NCBI GenBank assembly: GCA_018398765.1
Contig: JAHBMJ010000989.1
Location: forward strand, 1-37,496
From: Chromera velia
Lineage: Eukaryota; Sar; Chromeraceae
Length of the DNA: 37,496 nucleotides
Reading direction: 5' to 3'
Shown here: positions 1-11,489 of the stretch, piece by piece
Layout: every line of letters starts with the position of its first letter
Numbering within the stretch: position 1 is the stretch's first letter
Notes under the pieces: model-generated
What the model was told of the DNA's origin: nothing
Seen by the model: only the letters and a program-made list of their open reading frames with translations
Databases searched by the model: none
Made by a program: the position numbers and the translations under genes

Positions 1-82
1 TCTGACTTTCCCTTCAAACATCTACTCCGCTCATCTCTGTTTCCCCTCCCCCTGATCTCTTTTCTTTTCTCTTCTTCGTCAG

Positions 83-636
83 GCCTACACGACGAAGGTA
101 TGGGCAGAGAAGCTGAGGGAGACTCTGGACTACGAGAGTCTCCAGCACGGCCTCTGCCACCGTCTCGACAGGGACACCTCGGGGCCTCTCCTCATCGCAA
201 GGACCATCAGGGCTTGGCACTACTTGAGACAATTGCAAAAAATGAGGTGGGGGGCAAAAGAGCCAGAGGATCAATCCATTGAAAGGGGGATCGAGGGTGT
301 CCATCTTATATACTATTCGGTCTCTCTCTCTCTCTCTCTCGTGTGTGTGTGTGTGTGTGTGTGAACGAAGTCATCGATTTACTTCTACCCTCTTTTACAC
401 AGCGGTTGTGCAAGGAGGGGAGGAAAGGTACAATCCCCTCTCCCACGTCTCGTGTTGCGTCCTTCCTCTTCGATCTTCCTCTTACGTCGAGCTCTTTTTC
501 TCTTGTCTTGCGTCTTCTGTCTGTTACGGAGAGATTCTCGTGTTGTTCTGGCGGATTGGCTCTGCATCCCTGCCTCTTCAGTTCTTGTAGGCTTGAAAAT
601 CCATCTCTCTCTCCCTCCCTCCCTCTCCCTCTCTCT

Positions 637-668
<32 letters not shown>

Positions 669-1367
669 TCGTTCGCATGTGCGCGAGGTGATTTGCTGGT
701 GCGCCCATCTGTGAGTGTATCTTTTGTGTGCAGACTGATGAAGAAAGAGTACATATGCCTCGTGCACGGGAGACCTTCCAGACAGTGGGGAATCATCAAC
801 GCTCCCCTCGCAAAAGGGGACTTTGGGGGGTCTGGGGAAGCATTCATGTCGCAGGTTCGTCTTCCTTCTTTCCTTCCTTCCTTCCTCCCTGGCTGCTCCC
901 CCGTCTCTGTCTAACTCTTCATTTTTCTTTCGTAGCCTCCATCTCTGTCTCTCCTGCCTGCCCCCCTTTCTCCATCTTAGACTGATTTTTTTAAAACACT
1001 ATCTTCGCTCTTGGAAACCTCTTAGAGGGAACCCATGATACGGACTCCCGAGCTACCATTCTGTCCTGCGGCTTGGTCCCATGTCCGTTTTTTTCTTTCT
1101 GCCCCTCTCTCAATTACCTCCACCCTCTCTCTTGGGCCTTTCTGTCTGTGTGTGTGCCTGCATGATCCTGGCTGCCCTGCAAGCAGGTTGATGGCGACAG
1201 AGGTCAGGAAGCGTTGACGTTCTACATGGTGTTGGGGCACCTGAAGAGCCCTGCAGGGTCCTTCAGCCTCCAGGGACCCTCGCCCCTCTCCCTCTGCTAC
1301 GTCCGGATCATCACAGGCAGAACGCATCAAATTAGAGCACACTTCAAGGTAAGCAGTCTGTGTAAGC

Positions 1368-1400
<33 letters not shown>

Positions 1401-3589
1401 CGCGCGCGCGCGTGTGCGTCTGCGTCGCCCCGTAAAAGACGTAGACAGATGAAGGGACGCACGGGACGCACCTTTTGTCCGCTTGCCTGCGTATCTAATA
1501 AATGAAGCAGTGAGACCGTCTGTCTGTGGATCTGTCTACGAAGAAGAGAGGTGATCTCTGACCGTGAATCGAAAGAGAGAACAGCCAAGTTGGGTTTCCT
1601 CTCCTTTCTTGCTCGACGTAGGCGGGCCATCTGATTCGATCCTGTCTCTTCGTGCTTTGCGCCCTCTTCTCCGTGCCTTCTCATTGGGCTTCCTCTCGGC
1701 AGACGTCATTGTGTTCACCCGATGGTGCCCCCTCCCTCCTCATGGGCCCACCTCCCCTCTGCGTGTTTCACTGTGCACCTTGGTTGCATTGCAGCATATT
1801 CACTGCCCGTTGGTGTGCGACTTTCTGTACAGCAAGAAGACCCACGTGCATGACAACGTGTGGTGCAGACGTCTTTTTTTGGTCCGTCCGTCCGTCAGGC
1901 GTCTCTATAGGGTTCTGTTGTATAGTGCAGGGTCGTGCTGGGTGGAAGGCCCTCTTGTTCTTCCCGAGAGCCTGCCACCCTCACCAGTGTTTTCTCCATT
2001 TTTCTTCCATACCAACGAAGTAACGCTTTCAGCTAGAGCTAGTTCCATACGAACATATTCTTCGTTCCTCTCACATTTTTTTTATCCCTCTGCAGGGGTT
2101 CTTTCTGAAATTGGTTTCTTTCTGCAGAATCACTGTTCTTCTATTTCCTTTCCTTTGTGTTTCTTTTTTTCTGTGATCTTTCTATCCTCTCTTTGTTTGT
2201 GTGAGAATCCTGACTGTTGCCTTCCTCCCTGCAGCACTGCCAGTCTGTCTCATTCAGAGATCCCGACTCTGGAAAGTATCAGTCCGTGGCGGTCAGTCAG
2301 TACACGCGGCCTGCATGACTGCACCGAAGTGAAGAAAAAATGTGGACAGATTACGCATTGCCACTCTTTTTCTTGCTTCCGTGAGTCGCTCCATACCTTT
2401 CCCTCCTGTACGGCAGCACAGACACACACTTTTCCACGTATGAGAACAAGCTTCCTCAGGTACCTCTATCCCTGTCTTATCCCTTCTTACCTTCCTCTCT
2501 CCCCTTGCCCCTTCCATCGATTGAGCACGCAGGTTCGTCTCCCTGCCGACCTCATTGAGGCACTACAGGCCTGCACGGAGGACCTCCCGCACCCCCACCC
2601 AGCGATGCCCTCTCTGAACTCCCCTAGAGACCTCATGCGTGCCCCCTTCTTCTCCGACCGTCTCCCCGAGGAGGCCCTCTCCCTTCTTGAGGCTGCAACG
2701 AGGAAGGACCACCAGTCGTTCTTCATCAGCCCTGGGGACCCTCCGCCCGTCTCCAAGGCCTTCGAAAAGACTTTCCAAGACTTCAAACTCAGAATGGGGG
2801 GGTTGACCCCCGATGTGGAGAGACTTCTCAAGACCATCGACGCTGAGGATGCCAAGAAGGTGATGGCCACATTCAAGTTCCCCGGAACGCCCCACATAGG
2901 CAGGAATATGTTCGTCCTGGGGTGGCCCGACGGGGGTCCCGAAGACTTCTGCTCCATGCAGGTAGGTATGTAGGTCAGGGTCGGGGGAGGGGGACGGTAC
3001 AACACGCAAACAAAAGAGGCAAATACTGACGCAGGTGGTTCGAAGGGACGAGAGAGAAAATTGGTGTTCGGCTGATGAGTCTGGTGGGTGTGCTTATGTT
3101 GCTGATTATTCTTTGTCCGCCTCTCCAATTTTCTTATTTTCTCTCCTCATCTTTTTCTAGCCCTGAAAGAAATGTGAAAAGTTGCTTGCCCTTTTTCTTT
3201 CTGTCTTTTCTCGAGTTCTGAAAGGTTTCCCGATTTATCGATCTGACTTGACCTCTTCTCCACATGCATTCATCGGCTCGGCCCCCGGTGTTTCCTCTGG
3301 GTCATCTTTTGGGACCTTTTCCTTTCTTTTCTGTTGAAGACTCGAGCTTCCGACTTCTTTTAGCAGTGAAATTGTTTTTCCCCGTAACCTCTTCTGTTCG
3401 GTTTTGTGGTCTTTCTTCTCTCCCCCCTTCCTGTTGCCTGCATGGCTGCAGGTTCTCCACAACAGCGGTGAGCTCTGGGACCACATCATGAAAAAGTACG
3501 TCAAGGGAAAGTACGCCAACGTGACGCTGGGGGGAGGGGGGTTCTACGGAGACGGGGAAGTGATTTCAACAGCAGCACCCACTCAATGA
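83..3589 (+). CDS. RluA-family RNA pseudouridine synthase, 5' partial, 7 exons
   Basis: Isomerises uridine to pseudouridine in rRNA or tRNA. Exons read as 83-246, 734-854, 1187-1348, 1795-1881, 2235-2291, 2533-2961 and 3452-3589 (TGA stop); every junction keeps phase with GT/AG borders. Family motifs appear in order: HGLCHRLDRDTSG in exon 1, with the catalytic Asp in RLD; LVHGRP in exon 2; RIITGRTHQIRAHF in exon 3; HCPLVCDFLYSKK then WCRRLFL in exon 4; and HCQSVSF in exon 5, matching the family's final LHA..L.F strand. The catalytic core therefore looks intact. The start codon and N-terminal domain lie left of the window. After the core, exons 6-7 add about 190 residues (from VRLPADLIEAL to the stop) that I do not recognise. 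Whether it acts on cytosolic, mitochondrial or plastid RNA cannot be told without the N-terminus. Confidence 0.9.
321..668. repeat. intronic (TC)n/(TG)n microsatellites
   Basis: Two compound pyrimidine/TG tracts lie in the first visible intron of the pseudouridine synthase gene: (TC)10(TG)11 at 321-362 and a CT-rich stretch followed by (TG)14 at about 603-668. They create false reading frames such as poly-Thr-His on the other strand. Confidence 0.9.
1368..1412. repeat. (TG)n-(CG)n alternating tract in an intron
   Basis: About 24 nt of TG repeats run directly into about 20 nt of CG repeats, 20 nt after a splice donor of the pseudouridine synthase gene. Uninterrupted purine-pyrimidine alternation of this kind can adopt Z-DNA. 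Confidence 0.9.
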
Positions 3590-5288
3590 CTGACATGTTG
3601 CAGGTCTGCATGGTAGAGCGACTGATGGATGGATGTTGAGGGAAGAGAGCTATAACCGAAATCACGTGCCAGAAGCGGGGCCTGGGGGGAAGCGGGGAAA
3701 GAGAGCATTTGTAGAAAATGGGTGAAAAGCGGCGCAGATCGCTATGCTAGGCTGTACTGCACCTAACTGCACCGTGACGCAATGTACAGTTCTCAAAGTG
3801 TGGGCATGATATGATTGCAATGGAATGTGGTTTAATTTGTCCGAAGAGATGGAAGGGGGGGCGGGCTACCTTTCTCTTTATCAAGTCCTGAACTAGGTCC
3901 TGAATCGGAGGTGGATTGCTGTAGTTCCATGCAGAACTTGAAAGTTGGGCAGACCCGGCAGGTGTGATTCATAAATAGGTCTAGAAATAGGTTTGGGTTG
4001 ACTGCATGTCATCATGGTAATGACTTTTTAGTTCGACAGAACATGAAACAAAAACAGCAGTAGAACCAAAAACATGCAGAACTAAACTTAGTATCATATG
4101 GTAGTAACAGTACAACAGTTTTTGTTGTTATACTATATATATAGTATCAAATCACACATAGTTTGACATAATTGACATAGGATTTATCTTAATTCCGGGT
4201 GTTCCTTATGGTAGAAAAAATTAAAAAAAATAAATTTATTCAAGCATGAAAGATCTTAATTATACTCAGTCTTTCTATATATATTTTACTTTCCTACTTC
4301 CTCACGCCGTTAAGCCGCCCGCGGCCCGCGTGCCGGCGGTGCCGCCGTTTGGTCGTTTTCGTATAAGTGATAAGTAATAAGATAGGATAGGAGAAGATTT
4401 TTTGTTCAGGGAATCCCCGCAGTCCACAACCCTCCTACTAGCTCTCCTCTTTACTATAAGTGATAGCACTGTCACCGTTTTATCTTGTAGAGGTCGCTCC
4501 CATAAACGGCAAGGCCCCACCCCCGTATGCGCCTAGCCTTTGTTTTGATCGCCCGCCGCTGCGTTCTGTCTGTCTTTTTTCTATATATAAAACAATATTT
4601 CAACAAGTGTTGTTTGTATGTTCTACAGCTACAAGCGACCGTTCCCTCCCTGCTCTCCCTCTTGATTGAGAGCTTGCAACCCGTCGGGTCGCAAATAAAT
4701 TTTTGTATCTAGTTTTGCATGGCCGGGCATCATTGCCCCACCGGGGGGTGGGCAATTAATGAAAAGACAGCGGTACGACGGCGCCAGTGGTAGAAAACTA
4801 CACATCTTGAACGCTCTCACCATAGCTAGCATCCTTTTAGTGCTTTAGAGGCAACGGTAAGACAGACGGAGAGCTATACACTCAGAGGCCAGGCCGAGAG
4901 CAAGGTCTAAACAGAAAAATCAATCAATACAGATTTATAAACTCAAGTCACGTAGTAGTAGAGATTCTAGCTCAGTTTGAACATATCTCAATCAGCTAAA
5001 GATTGGATATCAATAGATCCTTAGCCATTTATAGATTTAAGAGATTCATCGTTTGAAGCTAGAGTTCAAAGTTCTGCTAGGTAGCGATGTTTTGATTCTA
5101 CAGAGGACAGACTCATGACCGGACAACCGGAACGAAAGATCTGAGCGCGACGGCTGAGGGCGGATTGAATTTGACTGGTCCCCGTGCGAACGCAAAGACA
5201 AGCTTTCCGGGGCCCGACAGACAAAACGAGGTGGCGGGCGATCGAAGCAGAGGCAGCGCGCATGCTCTCCCGACTTGTCCTGCAGTCT
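3590..5288. other. intergenic, AT-rich, no gene recognised
   Basis: Follows the TGA of the pseudouridine synthase gene. I see no exon with convincing splice borders. It contains a perfect 16-bp palindrome TACTATATATATAGTA near 4131-4146 and a GC-rich patch at 4305-4340. It also contains an imperfect hairpin near 4730-4757 (ATTGCCCCACC against GGGTGGGCAAT). Short runs of poly-A, poly-T and TATA occur throughout. It may be decayed transposon sequence, but no coding trace remains. Confidence 0.5.
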
Positions 5289-5370
5289 CTACACTTTCTT
5301 CCCATTGACTCCTTCCTCCTTCTTCTTCGTCTTCTTCATCTTTGGCTCGGTAGCGACGCCTTTTGGCTTC
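5289..5370 (-). CDS. possible Lys-rich C-terminal exon of a minus-strand gene
   Basis: On the minus strand a TTGTCCCTGCAG acceptor precedes an 82-nt open stretch. In one frame it gives KPKGVATEPKMKK followed by more Lys/Glu residues, ending GKKV and TAG. In another frame it gives an acidic run (KDEEDEEEGG). A basic charged tail ending in a stop is typical of a terminal exon, and it lies downstream of the exons at 7626-10097. I cannot join it in phase to the last exon of that model without an extra exon, so the link is inference. No function is assigned. Confidence 0.3.
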
Positions 5371-5552
5371 CTGCAGGGACAAGTCAATAAAAGGCAAAGA
5401 CGAAAGGAATGTGAGAGACAAGAGCTCGAAGTTGAAAAGAGAATAAGAACGGAAATCTTGATTGCATTGAATTTCGCAAGGTCGCATGTTAAAGCAAGCA
5501 GACATACGCATCTTTGCAATTGTCCTTCACTGATGAGAACCCCACTCCTTCT

Positions 5553-5733
5553 TGCTCGTCCTCCGCTCTTTTGAGGTTCCTTTCTCTGCGTTCACGTCGA
5601 TCCCTGAGGTTTCTGCTCGTCCCCTGCTCTTTCGAGATTCCCTTCTCTGCGTTCACGTCGACCCCTGAGTTTTCTGCTCGTCCCCCGCTCTTTTGAGGTT
5701 CCCTTCTCTGCGTTCACGTCGATCCCCTGCTTC
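5553..5733. repeat. three tandem copies of a 60/61-bp repeat
   Basis: Copies start at about 5553, 5613 and 5674, each beginning TGCTCGTCC. Each also carries CTCTTT.GAG.TTC and TTCTCTGCGTTCACGTCGA. Copies differ at only a few positions. The repeat lies just upstream of the putative terminal exon as seen on the plus strand, that is, downstream of it in minus-strand sense. No coding potential is seen. Confidence 0.85.
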
Positions 5734-6544
5734 TTAGACTAGCTCTCAACCGATCTGTGCCGTGCCCCCGCCTAGGCCCCCGCTCCTCGACCGACCTCCC
5801 TCTCACCTCAGGACAAAAGCGCAGAACAAGCCGACCATCGCAATAACGCAAACATACGGATGCTATCCAAAGCCAAGGCTGAGGACTATCGCGACAGTTG
5901 GACAAGGCTCAAACGAGCACGCACACAGTTGCAAACCATAAACCAAGTGGAGTCAAGCGCAGTGACCGCGTAGCGACAGTACGACAGGATTTCCACAAGG
6001 ATGCGACTGGGAAAAACACACACGAAGGGGAGATAAGGAGATCCTGAAGCCTCGCACGCGAATTGAAAGAAATTTAGACGTCAAGTTTTTTGAGGGACAA
6101 GAAAACAGGCGAGACAGAACTGGGAGTCGGAAACGATGCGAGAATTTCGACTGTTTACAGGGACTCCGAAGCAGAACTGTGAGAATACTGGTCTCATTGG
6201 AACAATTGAAGTATTATCGACGGAGTGTTTCCACCTGTGTAGAGAGAGAGAGTCTCATTTCCAAAGGTAGAGACTGCCACACTCTGTGGTGGATCAAACA
6301 AGACATCGACAGGGAATTTAATCTGTGCTTGATTGTTTAACTGGATTTTCTGGAACGCAAAGAAGTCTCCCAGCCTTCAGACAGTGATTTCACGTACGAA
6401 CAGTTGGGCTTACTTGGTAATACTTTTCTTCTTGTTCAGATTTCCAATCCGTCGGGTCTCCTCCTACTCTCTTCTGACGGATTTTTGCTGACGCTGCACA
6501 GCGTATATGTGAATGTGTTCATGTGTCCAGATCCAGAAAGAGAG

Positions 6545-6593
<49 letters not shown>

Positions 6594-7625
6594 GAAAGAA
6601 AGAAAGAATGAAAGAAAGAATGAAAGAAATAATGAAAGAAAGAAAGAAAGAGTAGGAAGAAAGAGAAGATAGACAGAGACACAGACAGACAGACAGACAG
6701 GCAGGCAGGCAAGCAGGCAGGCAGGAAGGAAGGAAGGAAAGAAGGAAGAAAGGAAGGACGAGAAAATTTCAAGGGAGGAATGAAGAAAGAGAAACAGGCA
6801 CAAAGAGAGAAAGGGAGAGACAGGTCTCATTGTTTTTCTTTTCTGACTTCATCCTTTTTACTTCTGTTCGGCTTCCAGATCATCAGACAGATGGACAGAA
6901 ATGCACAGAGAAATTGAAAAACACAACCACCCTGAGAAATTCAAAGAGAGTTATCCGCTTTCTTTGCCATTTGCAACTGTAAGAGAAATACGGGAGGACA
7001 CAGATGGTCACATACTGACAGACTGAGAAACAGACGGTGATGCAGTACTTGTTGTGCGGACCTGTTCCTGTTCCGTTCTGCAGCTCCAGAGCTCACAATC
7101 ATCATTCCCACACGGCGACTGCAGGCAGGCAGGCAGGCAGGCAGCCATCACCAAAAAAAGTCGATATATGTTTAAGAAGAGTGGGGGCTGCATGCCTCGC
7201 ATATTTGGGAGTAAAAGAGGGGGGGGGGTAGTGGTGCGGCTGGAGAGGCACATAAAACGCTGGAGCTTGCATGACCTGCACGTTGAGTTTCGTGCTTGAG
7301 AGGAAAATGGTGAAGAAAGATCGAAGAGAAGAGCGACCAAGGGCGCCAAAAATAGAACAAAACCTGGAGGAAGAGAATTCGGATAACAACGGCATCGCAC
7401 ATACCGAGTGAGAGTTCACAGAATTCTCAAATGGAATTCAGAAGACAAGTGGAACTTGAAGTCGATTAGGGCCGATGGACAAGAACGTCTGAAATAATCC
7501 GATGCATCAAGAAAAAAGAACAATCAGTATGCGAACAACGGAATAACCATGTTCGACGGGCAGAGACGGTCACCGATGTATCTGAAGGATTATGAAGAAT
7601 AAAGACAGAAGGACGCAAAACGCAC
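5734..7625. other. probable intron or intergenic DNA of the minus-strand gene
   Basis: No convincing exon was found between the putative terminal exon (5289-5370) and the CxxC exon (7626-7694). A minus-strand stretch near 7290-7380, preceded by CTTCCTCCAG, is open and rich in Phe and Leu (VLFYFWRPWSLF), but I could not support it further. The rest is purine-rich on the plus strand, including the microsatellites listed separately. Confidence 0.35.
6538..6760. repeat. (AAAG)n, (CAGA)n, (GCAG)n, (GGAA)n compound microsatellite
   Basis: A run of AAAG/AAAT-type tetranucleotides (about 6543-6650) is followed by CAGA units (6676-6700), then GGCA units (6700-6723) and GGAA units. Long false reading frames (poly Lys-Glu on plus, poly Phe-Leu-Ser on minus) come only from this tract. 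Confidence 0.9.
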
Positions 7626-7976
7626 CTGATGAGGAATCTCGCTCTCCCTGAGGTGGTCAAAGAAAGCCTCGCCGCACTTCGAGCAGGCAATGTCCTGCAA
7701 AAGGAATTGTAACGCAAAAGTTAAACAGAAAGATATCCAGAAGGAGGGTTCACTGATCGATTCAATTTCACCTTGGTTTTCCACGAAAACATGCACAGAA
7801 AAATAGACAATCACAGTCAGGCTAACAAAAATGAAAACGCGTGTTCACGTAGAAAAGGCACATGCATGTGCAACTTGAAGGACCAACAGATTATTGCATA
7901 CGCGACCAACCGTTGCAACATACAGGGGGCTCGATGGGCATGTAGGTTGACTAAAAAAAGAAAGGGGGGGACAGAA

Positions 7977-8025
<49 letters not shown>

Positions 8026-8729
8026 TCACAAAGAAGTCGGAAAGCTATGATGGATGTCCTTTTATTTCTAGTTCGCGCGTTTTTTTTTTTTTTTGCGTTT
8101 TCTTTCCTGAGAATAAGTCGGTGGACAATTCAAAAGCGCCTGTCTCGGCACTTTACTGCGTTTGAGACTTGCAGTCCCGAAGCTGTTGAAGATGGTCGTG
8201 AAAGAAAAACACATTCATCGAACGACTCTGGAGTGCATGTGACTTCACCGAGCGAGTGACTTGAGCGTGTCGGACCTTGTTTCATCGATCGATCACGTAC
8301 CTTGGCACCTCTGCATTGAGCACATCAAAAGAAACCAAAACGATCCATGCAGCTTCGTCAGCTAAAAAACAGTTGTGCAAGAACCTTTCCGAACTTATGC
8401 AGTTTTCTGTTCAAGATCAGCAGGATTCGTTGCAAGCATGAGACAGAAAGCTAGCGGAATTAAAACATGAGTCTTTCAGTGCATATCGACAGACTCAGTG
8501 GAAGTTGAAAGTGGATGCACGACATGCATGCGCATTCAAATGATCTGTGAATTGAGCAAGCAGTGCATGTACATGCTCGCGCATTCTCTCATGTGGATTG
8601 TTTTGAAGCCAAAAATATTGTACTTGCAGTTGAGATTTGCTTGAATGAGCCTGCACGCTACGATCGAGTTGGCTGACCTCCGAGTAGTGGCACCCGCCCT
8701 GTTGTCGCTGGGGATGAATAAATCTTCTG

Positions 8730-8766
<37 letters not shown>

Positions 8767-8784
8767 GGACAGACGGACAGACGG

Positions 8785-8816
<32 letters not shown>

Positions 8817-10097
8817 GCACATGGTTGTTGGAAGAAGAGAAAGCCTCCCTGCGCTAACGGGAGAGTCGGAACTGTCAGCATTCTTGGAATCGATCAGAGA
8901 CACACGAAAACATTGCACAGCCGAACACGCAGGCAAAAGAGTAACAGCTAATTTCGTGATATGAGCAGTCTACTTGGCTTCCTGGATTCCAATCCGATGA
9001 AGCTTTCATTTTCAAATGATGACTGTAAGGATGCAACATCTGTACAGACAAATGACTGCAGAGCTCATGATCCACGCGGGCCATCAGACATTTTGCGGCC
9101 AGCTCACTTTCTCGGTCAAAGTTCCAGTCCGCATCGATCTGCACGAATATGTCAGAGAGCGTCGATGAGCCTAGTGATGAGCCATGTAGTAAAAACTTGA
9201 CTGACAGTGTACAGTAGGGAGAGATCTAGGGATGGATGATTCATCTTTGTTGATTCAAGCGGAAATGAAAGGAAGAAGGAATGGGAATGAAAGCGGAGGC
9301 TTGTTGCCCAGGTGATGAGAGGAAAGAGGAGTCCTGCATGGTCCCCCACTTAGACCTGTTTGAAGTACACGGAATAGAGCTCCCCAGCTGAAAAGTACAT
9401 GGACACTTCAAGTCGCAAAGTGGCCGTCTCTGTTGAAAACAAAGAAACAAAAGCAAACGAGCGTGAGGGCTCAGAAGTGAGTGTGAGGGCTCGTTTTCCT
9501 GAAAGAAAGTGAAGACTTCATGTTGTCTCAGAAGTGCAGAGCACGAAAAATCTAGAGATAAGAGACTATGTTGACCTGAAAAAAGGCTAACAACTCTTCA
9601 TGTCCTGACAGAAAAGTCTGCACACAATTACATGATACACAGAAAGACGAAGTGTTATCTAGTGCACTCAAAGGGTGAAGTCTGGCTAGACAAAAACATG
9701 TGTGTGAAAGAACTAAAAGTGAATGTTCATGGTAGGAAACAGTAGTTCCAGATATATGGCCGGATACATAAGCTACCACCATGGGTACAAAATACATGTC
9801 TGTATGGAAACGTTCTTTCAATGACAGGTACGTGAGTACCGAGGCTTACTGACTTATGGAGGGGGCCACCCGCGACCAGTAAACTAAAAGGAAAGCTGCC
9901 TCATGAAAAAAGAAGTGAAGGTATGTGACGCCAGCATCCCGGCAGAGGAGTGCTGCTGGTGTATGAATCCCTGTGTTCTTCTCACATGTGTTCTGGGAAG
10001 ATGTGTTGATTTCAGATGCAGGAATGAGCGCTCATAAGCATATGATGCAAAGCATTCCAGAGCTACCAACCTGCTGATATCCAATCGCGGACGATCG
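7626..10097 (-). CDS. unidentified multi-exon gene with a CxxC motif near its visible end (partial model)
   Basis: Minus-strand exons that join in phase, 5' to 3': 10071-10097, 9854-9883, 9517-9575, 9356-9427, 9057-9138, 8624-8726, 8301-8310 (or extended to 8157) and 7626-7694. Readable segments include IVRDWISA, YWSRVAPSI, HSLLSLDFSCSALLRQHE, TATLRLEVSMYFSAGELYSV, NFDRESELAAKCLMARVDHE, DLFIPSDNRAGATTRR and DIACSKCGEAFFDHLRESE. Several exons are only 10-30 nt. The last exon holds CSKCGEAF, a possible zinc-binding half-site. The FDRES...LMAR stretch faintly recalls the Sec23 helical region, but the domain order does not fit, so I do not name it. Both ends are missing. Phase agreement across seven junctions supports a real gene; individual microexons are uncertain. 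Confidence 0.45.
7976..8025. repeat. (CAGA)n microsatellite
   Basis: About twelve AGAC units with one AGAC-to-AAAC change, inside a putative intron of the minus-strand gene. Confidence 0.95.
8730..8816. repeat. (CAGA)n/(CGGA)n microsatellite abutting a splice acceptor
   Basis: Twenty-odd CAGA units interrupted by a block of CAGACGGA units. In minus-strand sense it is a (TCTG)n tract that runs straight into the TCTGCAG acceptor of the exon ending at 8726, so the microsatellite acts as the pyrimidine-rich tract of that intron. Confidence 0.9.
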
Positions 10098-11398
10098 CTG
10101 AAAAAGCCATATAAGAAGGGGGAACAGGCCAATCACTACGTGGACGAGCTATGTGGAGAGTGCGCCTCATTTCATGCTCAGTCTGCTTCTCTCCCATAAA
10201 TTATTCACCCCCTCGTGATCTGCCATGTACGCTGCTGTCTGCTATTCACTCTTACAGCAAGAATGATTATATGCGCAGTGAAAAAGAATGTAGCAGAACA
10301 GGAAATAAGAGCGAGAGCGCCTATTCAACTGAATGACAGTCTTGTATAAAAGAGACGGCTGACTCATGCAGTCTTGCACAAGCGGTCCATTCACCCAAAG
10401 ATTTTGAGAGTGGCACGCAGACTGCATTCTGAGAGAAAGTACAACATTCTGCACGTCCTGGGGAGGAGAATCAGTAGCATCCTTAGGTATACGAAGTGTT
10501 CCATTCGTGTCTGAAGAGAACCAGGACCGTCGTCACTATAAGGGAGAAGCTTCGTTGCGTGGCCGCGTTTTATCAGGCGCGCGCACACACAACAGCGTCG
10601 TGCGAAAGGAAGGGTCGAAAGACAAAATTTGTATTATTTTGTATATCGAAAAAGGAAAGACGTGCTTGAATCGTCTGCAATCATATTCAAAAGTCTCAGA
10701 AACTCAACTTGGTTGTGCAGTAGACAGGCAATTGTTCTGTCTGAAGCAAGAACACTGCATGACAATCTGTTTGCGAAGCAGTGAGAATCGAAAAGATAAA
10801 GGGTGTGTAGAAGGCTATATGCGTTGGCGTCTCTGGCTGTTTTGTCTTCAGACTAAGCCCGCTGTTAAAACAGCTGCACCACGAGGCCGCCTCAAGGTCA
10901 AAAGGGACAAATATAGAGTTCTCATATTTTCAGGCATGCGTACAGTGCAAAATGTCTGTAATAAGTCTGCAGGCCGCCTGAAGATTGGAAGTGATGGAGA
11001 GGAAAACATGCAGTCTATATAGCATGCGGTCAAATGACGGCGGCATCACTGAATTTCGTTTTTTCCGTTCCTTTATGTCTTCTCCCTCATGTCTCTCTTC
11101 TTTATCTCCTCCTTCGTTCTAACCTTTATTCTTCCGGCCAACAGAAATCTTCACGTTCGTTCTGTCATGTATGATGCCGGTCATACTTATTTCTACAGAA
11201 GTGTTTCTCTCCGCATGGTCTGCATGAGGCACTGCAGGAGGGAGATCAAAGTTACGTATTTCACTGAGTTGTCTTTTCCCATACGTTTTTGTTTTTTTTT
11301 TTTCTTCCCGAACGATCCGTTGTCAAAGAAATATAAAAAAAAGAAGGGAGAATATGTTATGGGGAGTGAAGAGAAGAGTGTGTGGACAACGCTCTTAT

Positions 11399-11420
11399 AA
11401 GAAGGGGGAATGTGTTATGG
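11399..11420 (+). promoter_or_regulatory. possible polypurine tract / LTR start
   Basis: AAGAAGGGGGAATGTGTTATGG resembles the polypurine tract plus TGT... LTR boundary of Ty3/gypsy elements. A near copy (AAGAAGGGAGAATATGTTATGG) lies 57 bp upstream at 11342. No pol-like sequence precedes it, so if it is an LTR it would be solo or truncated. The far LTR end was not located. Confidence 0.35.
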
Positions 11421-11424
11421 ACTC

Positions 11425-11489
11425 CCAAGTAGGCTGTGGTAGCAGGATATAACTTCTTAGTATGTCTTGCCTGCTAAAAGCCTACTTGG
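11425..11489. repeat. large stem-loop (11-bp plus 7-bp arms)
   Basis: CCAAGTAGGCT at 11425-11435 pairs perfectly with AGCCTACTTGG at 11479-11489. Inside it TAGCAGG (11440-11446) pairs with CCTGCTA (11470-11476), leaving a 23-nt AT-rich loop. This is an 18-bp stem with a small asymmetric interior loop, directly after the polypurine/LTR-like junction. Confidence 0.85.

Noticed and set aside
306-767. A 153-codon minus-strand frame with Thr-His and Arg-Glu runs.
   Set aside because: It lies antisense to an intron and exon of the pseudouridine synthase gene and is created by TG and TC microsatellites.
6404-6830. Poly Lys-Glu (plus) and poly Phe-Leu-Ser (minus) reading frames.
   Set aside because: They are produced by the AAAG/CAGA microsatellites, not by genes.
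10507-11022. A 171-codon plus-strand open stretch starting at a GTG.
   Set aside because: No ATG start, no recognisable motif and mixed residue content in a repeat-rich region. Length alone is not enough.
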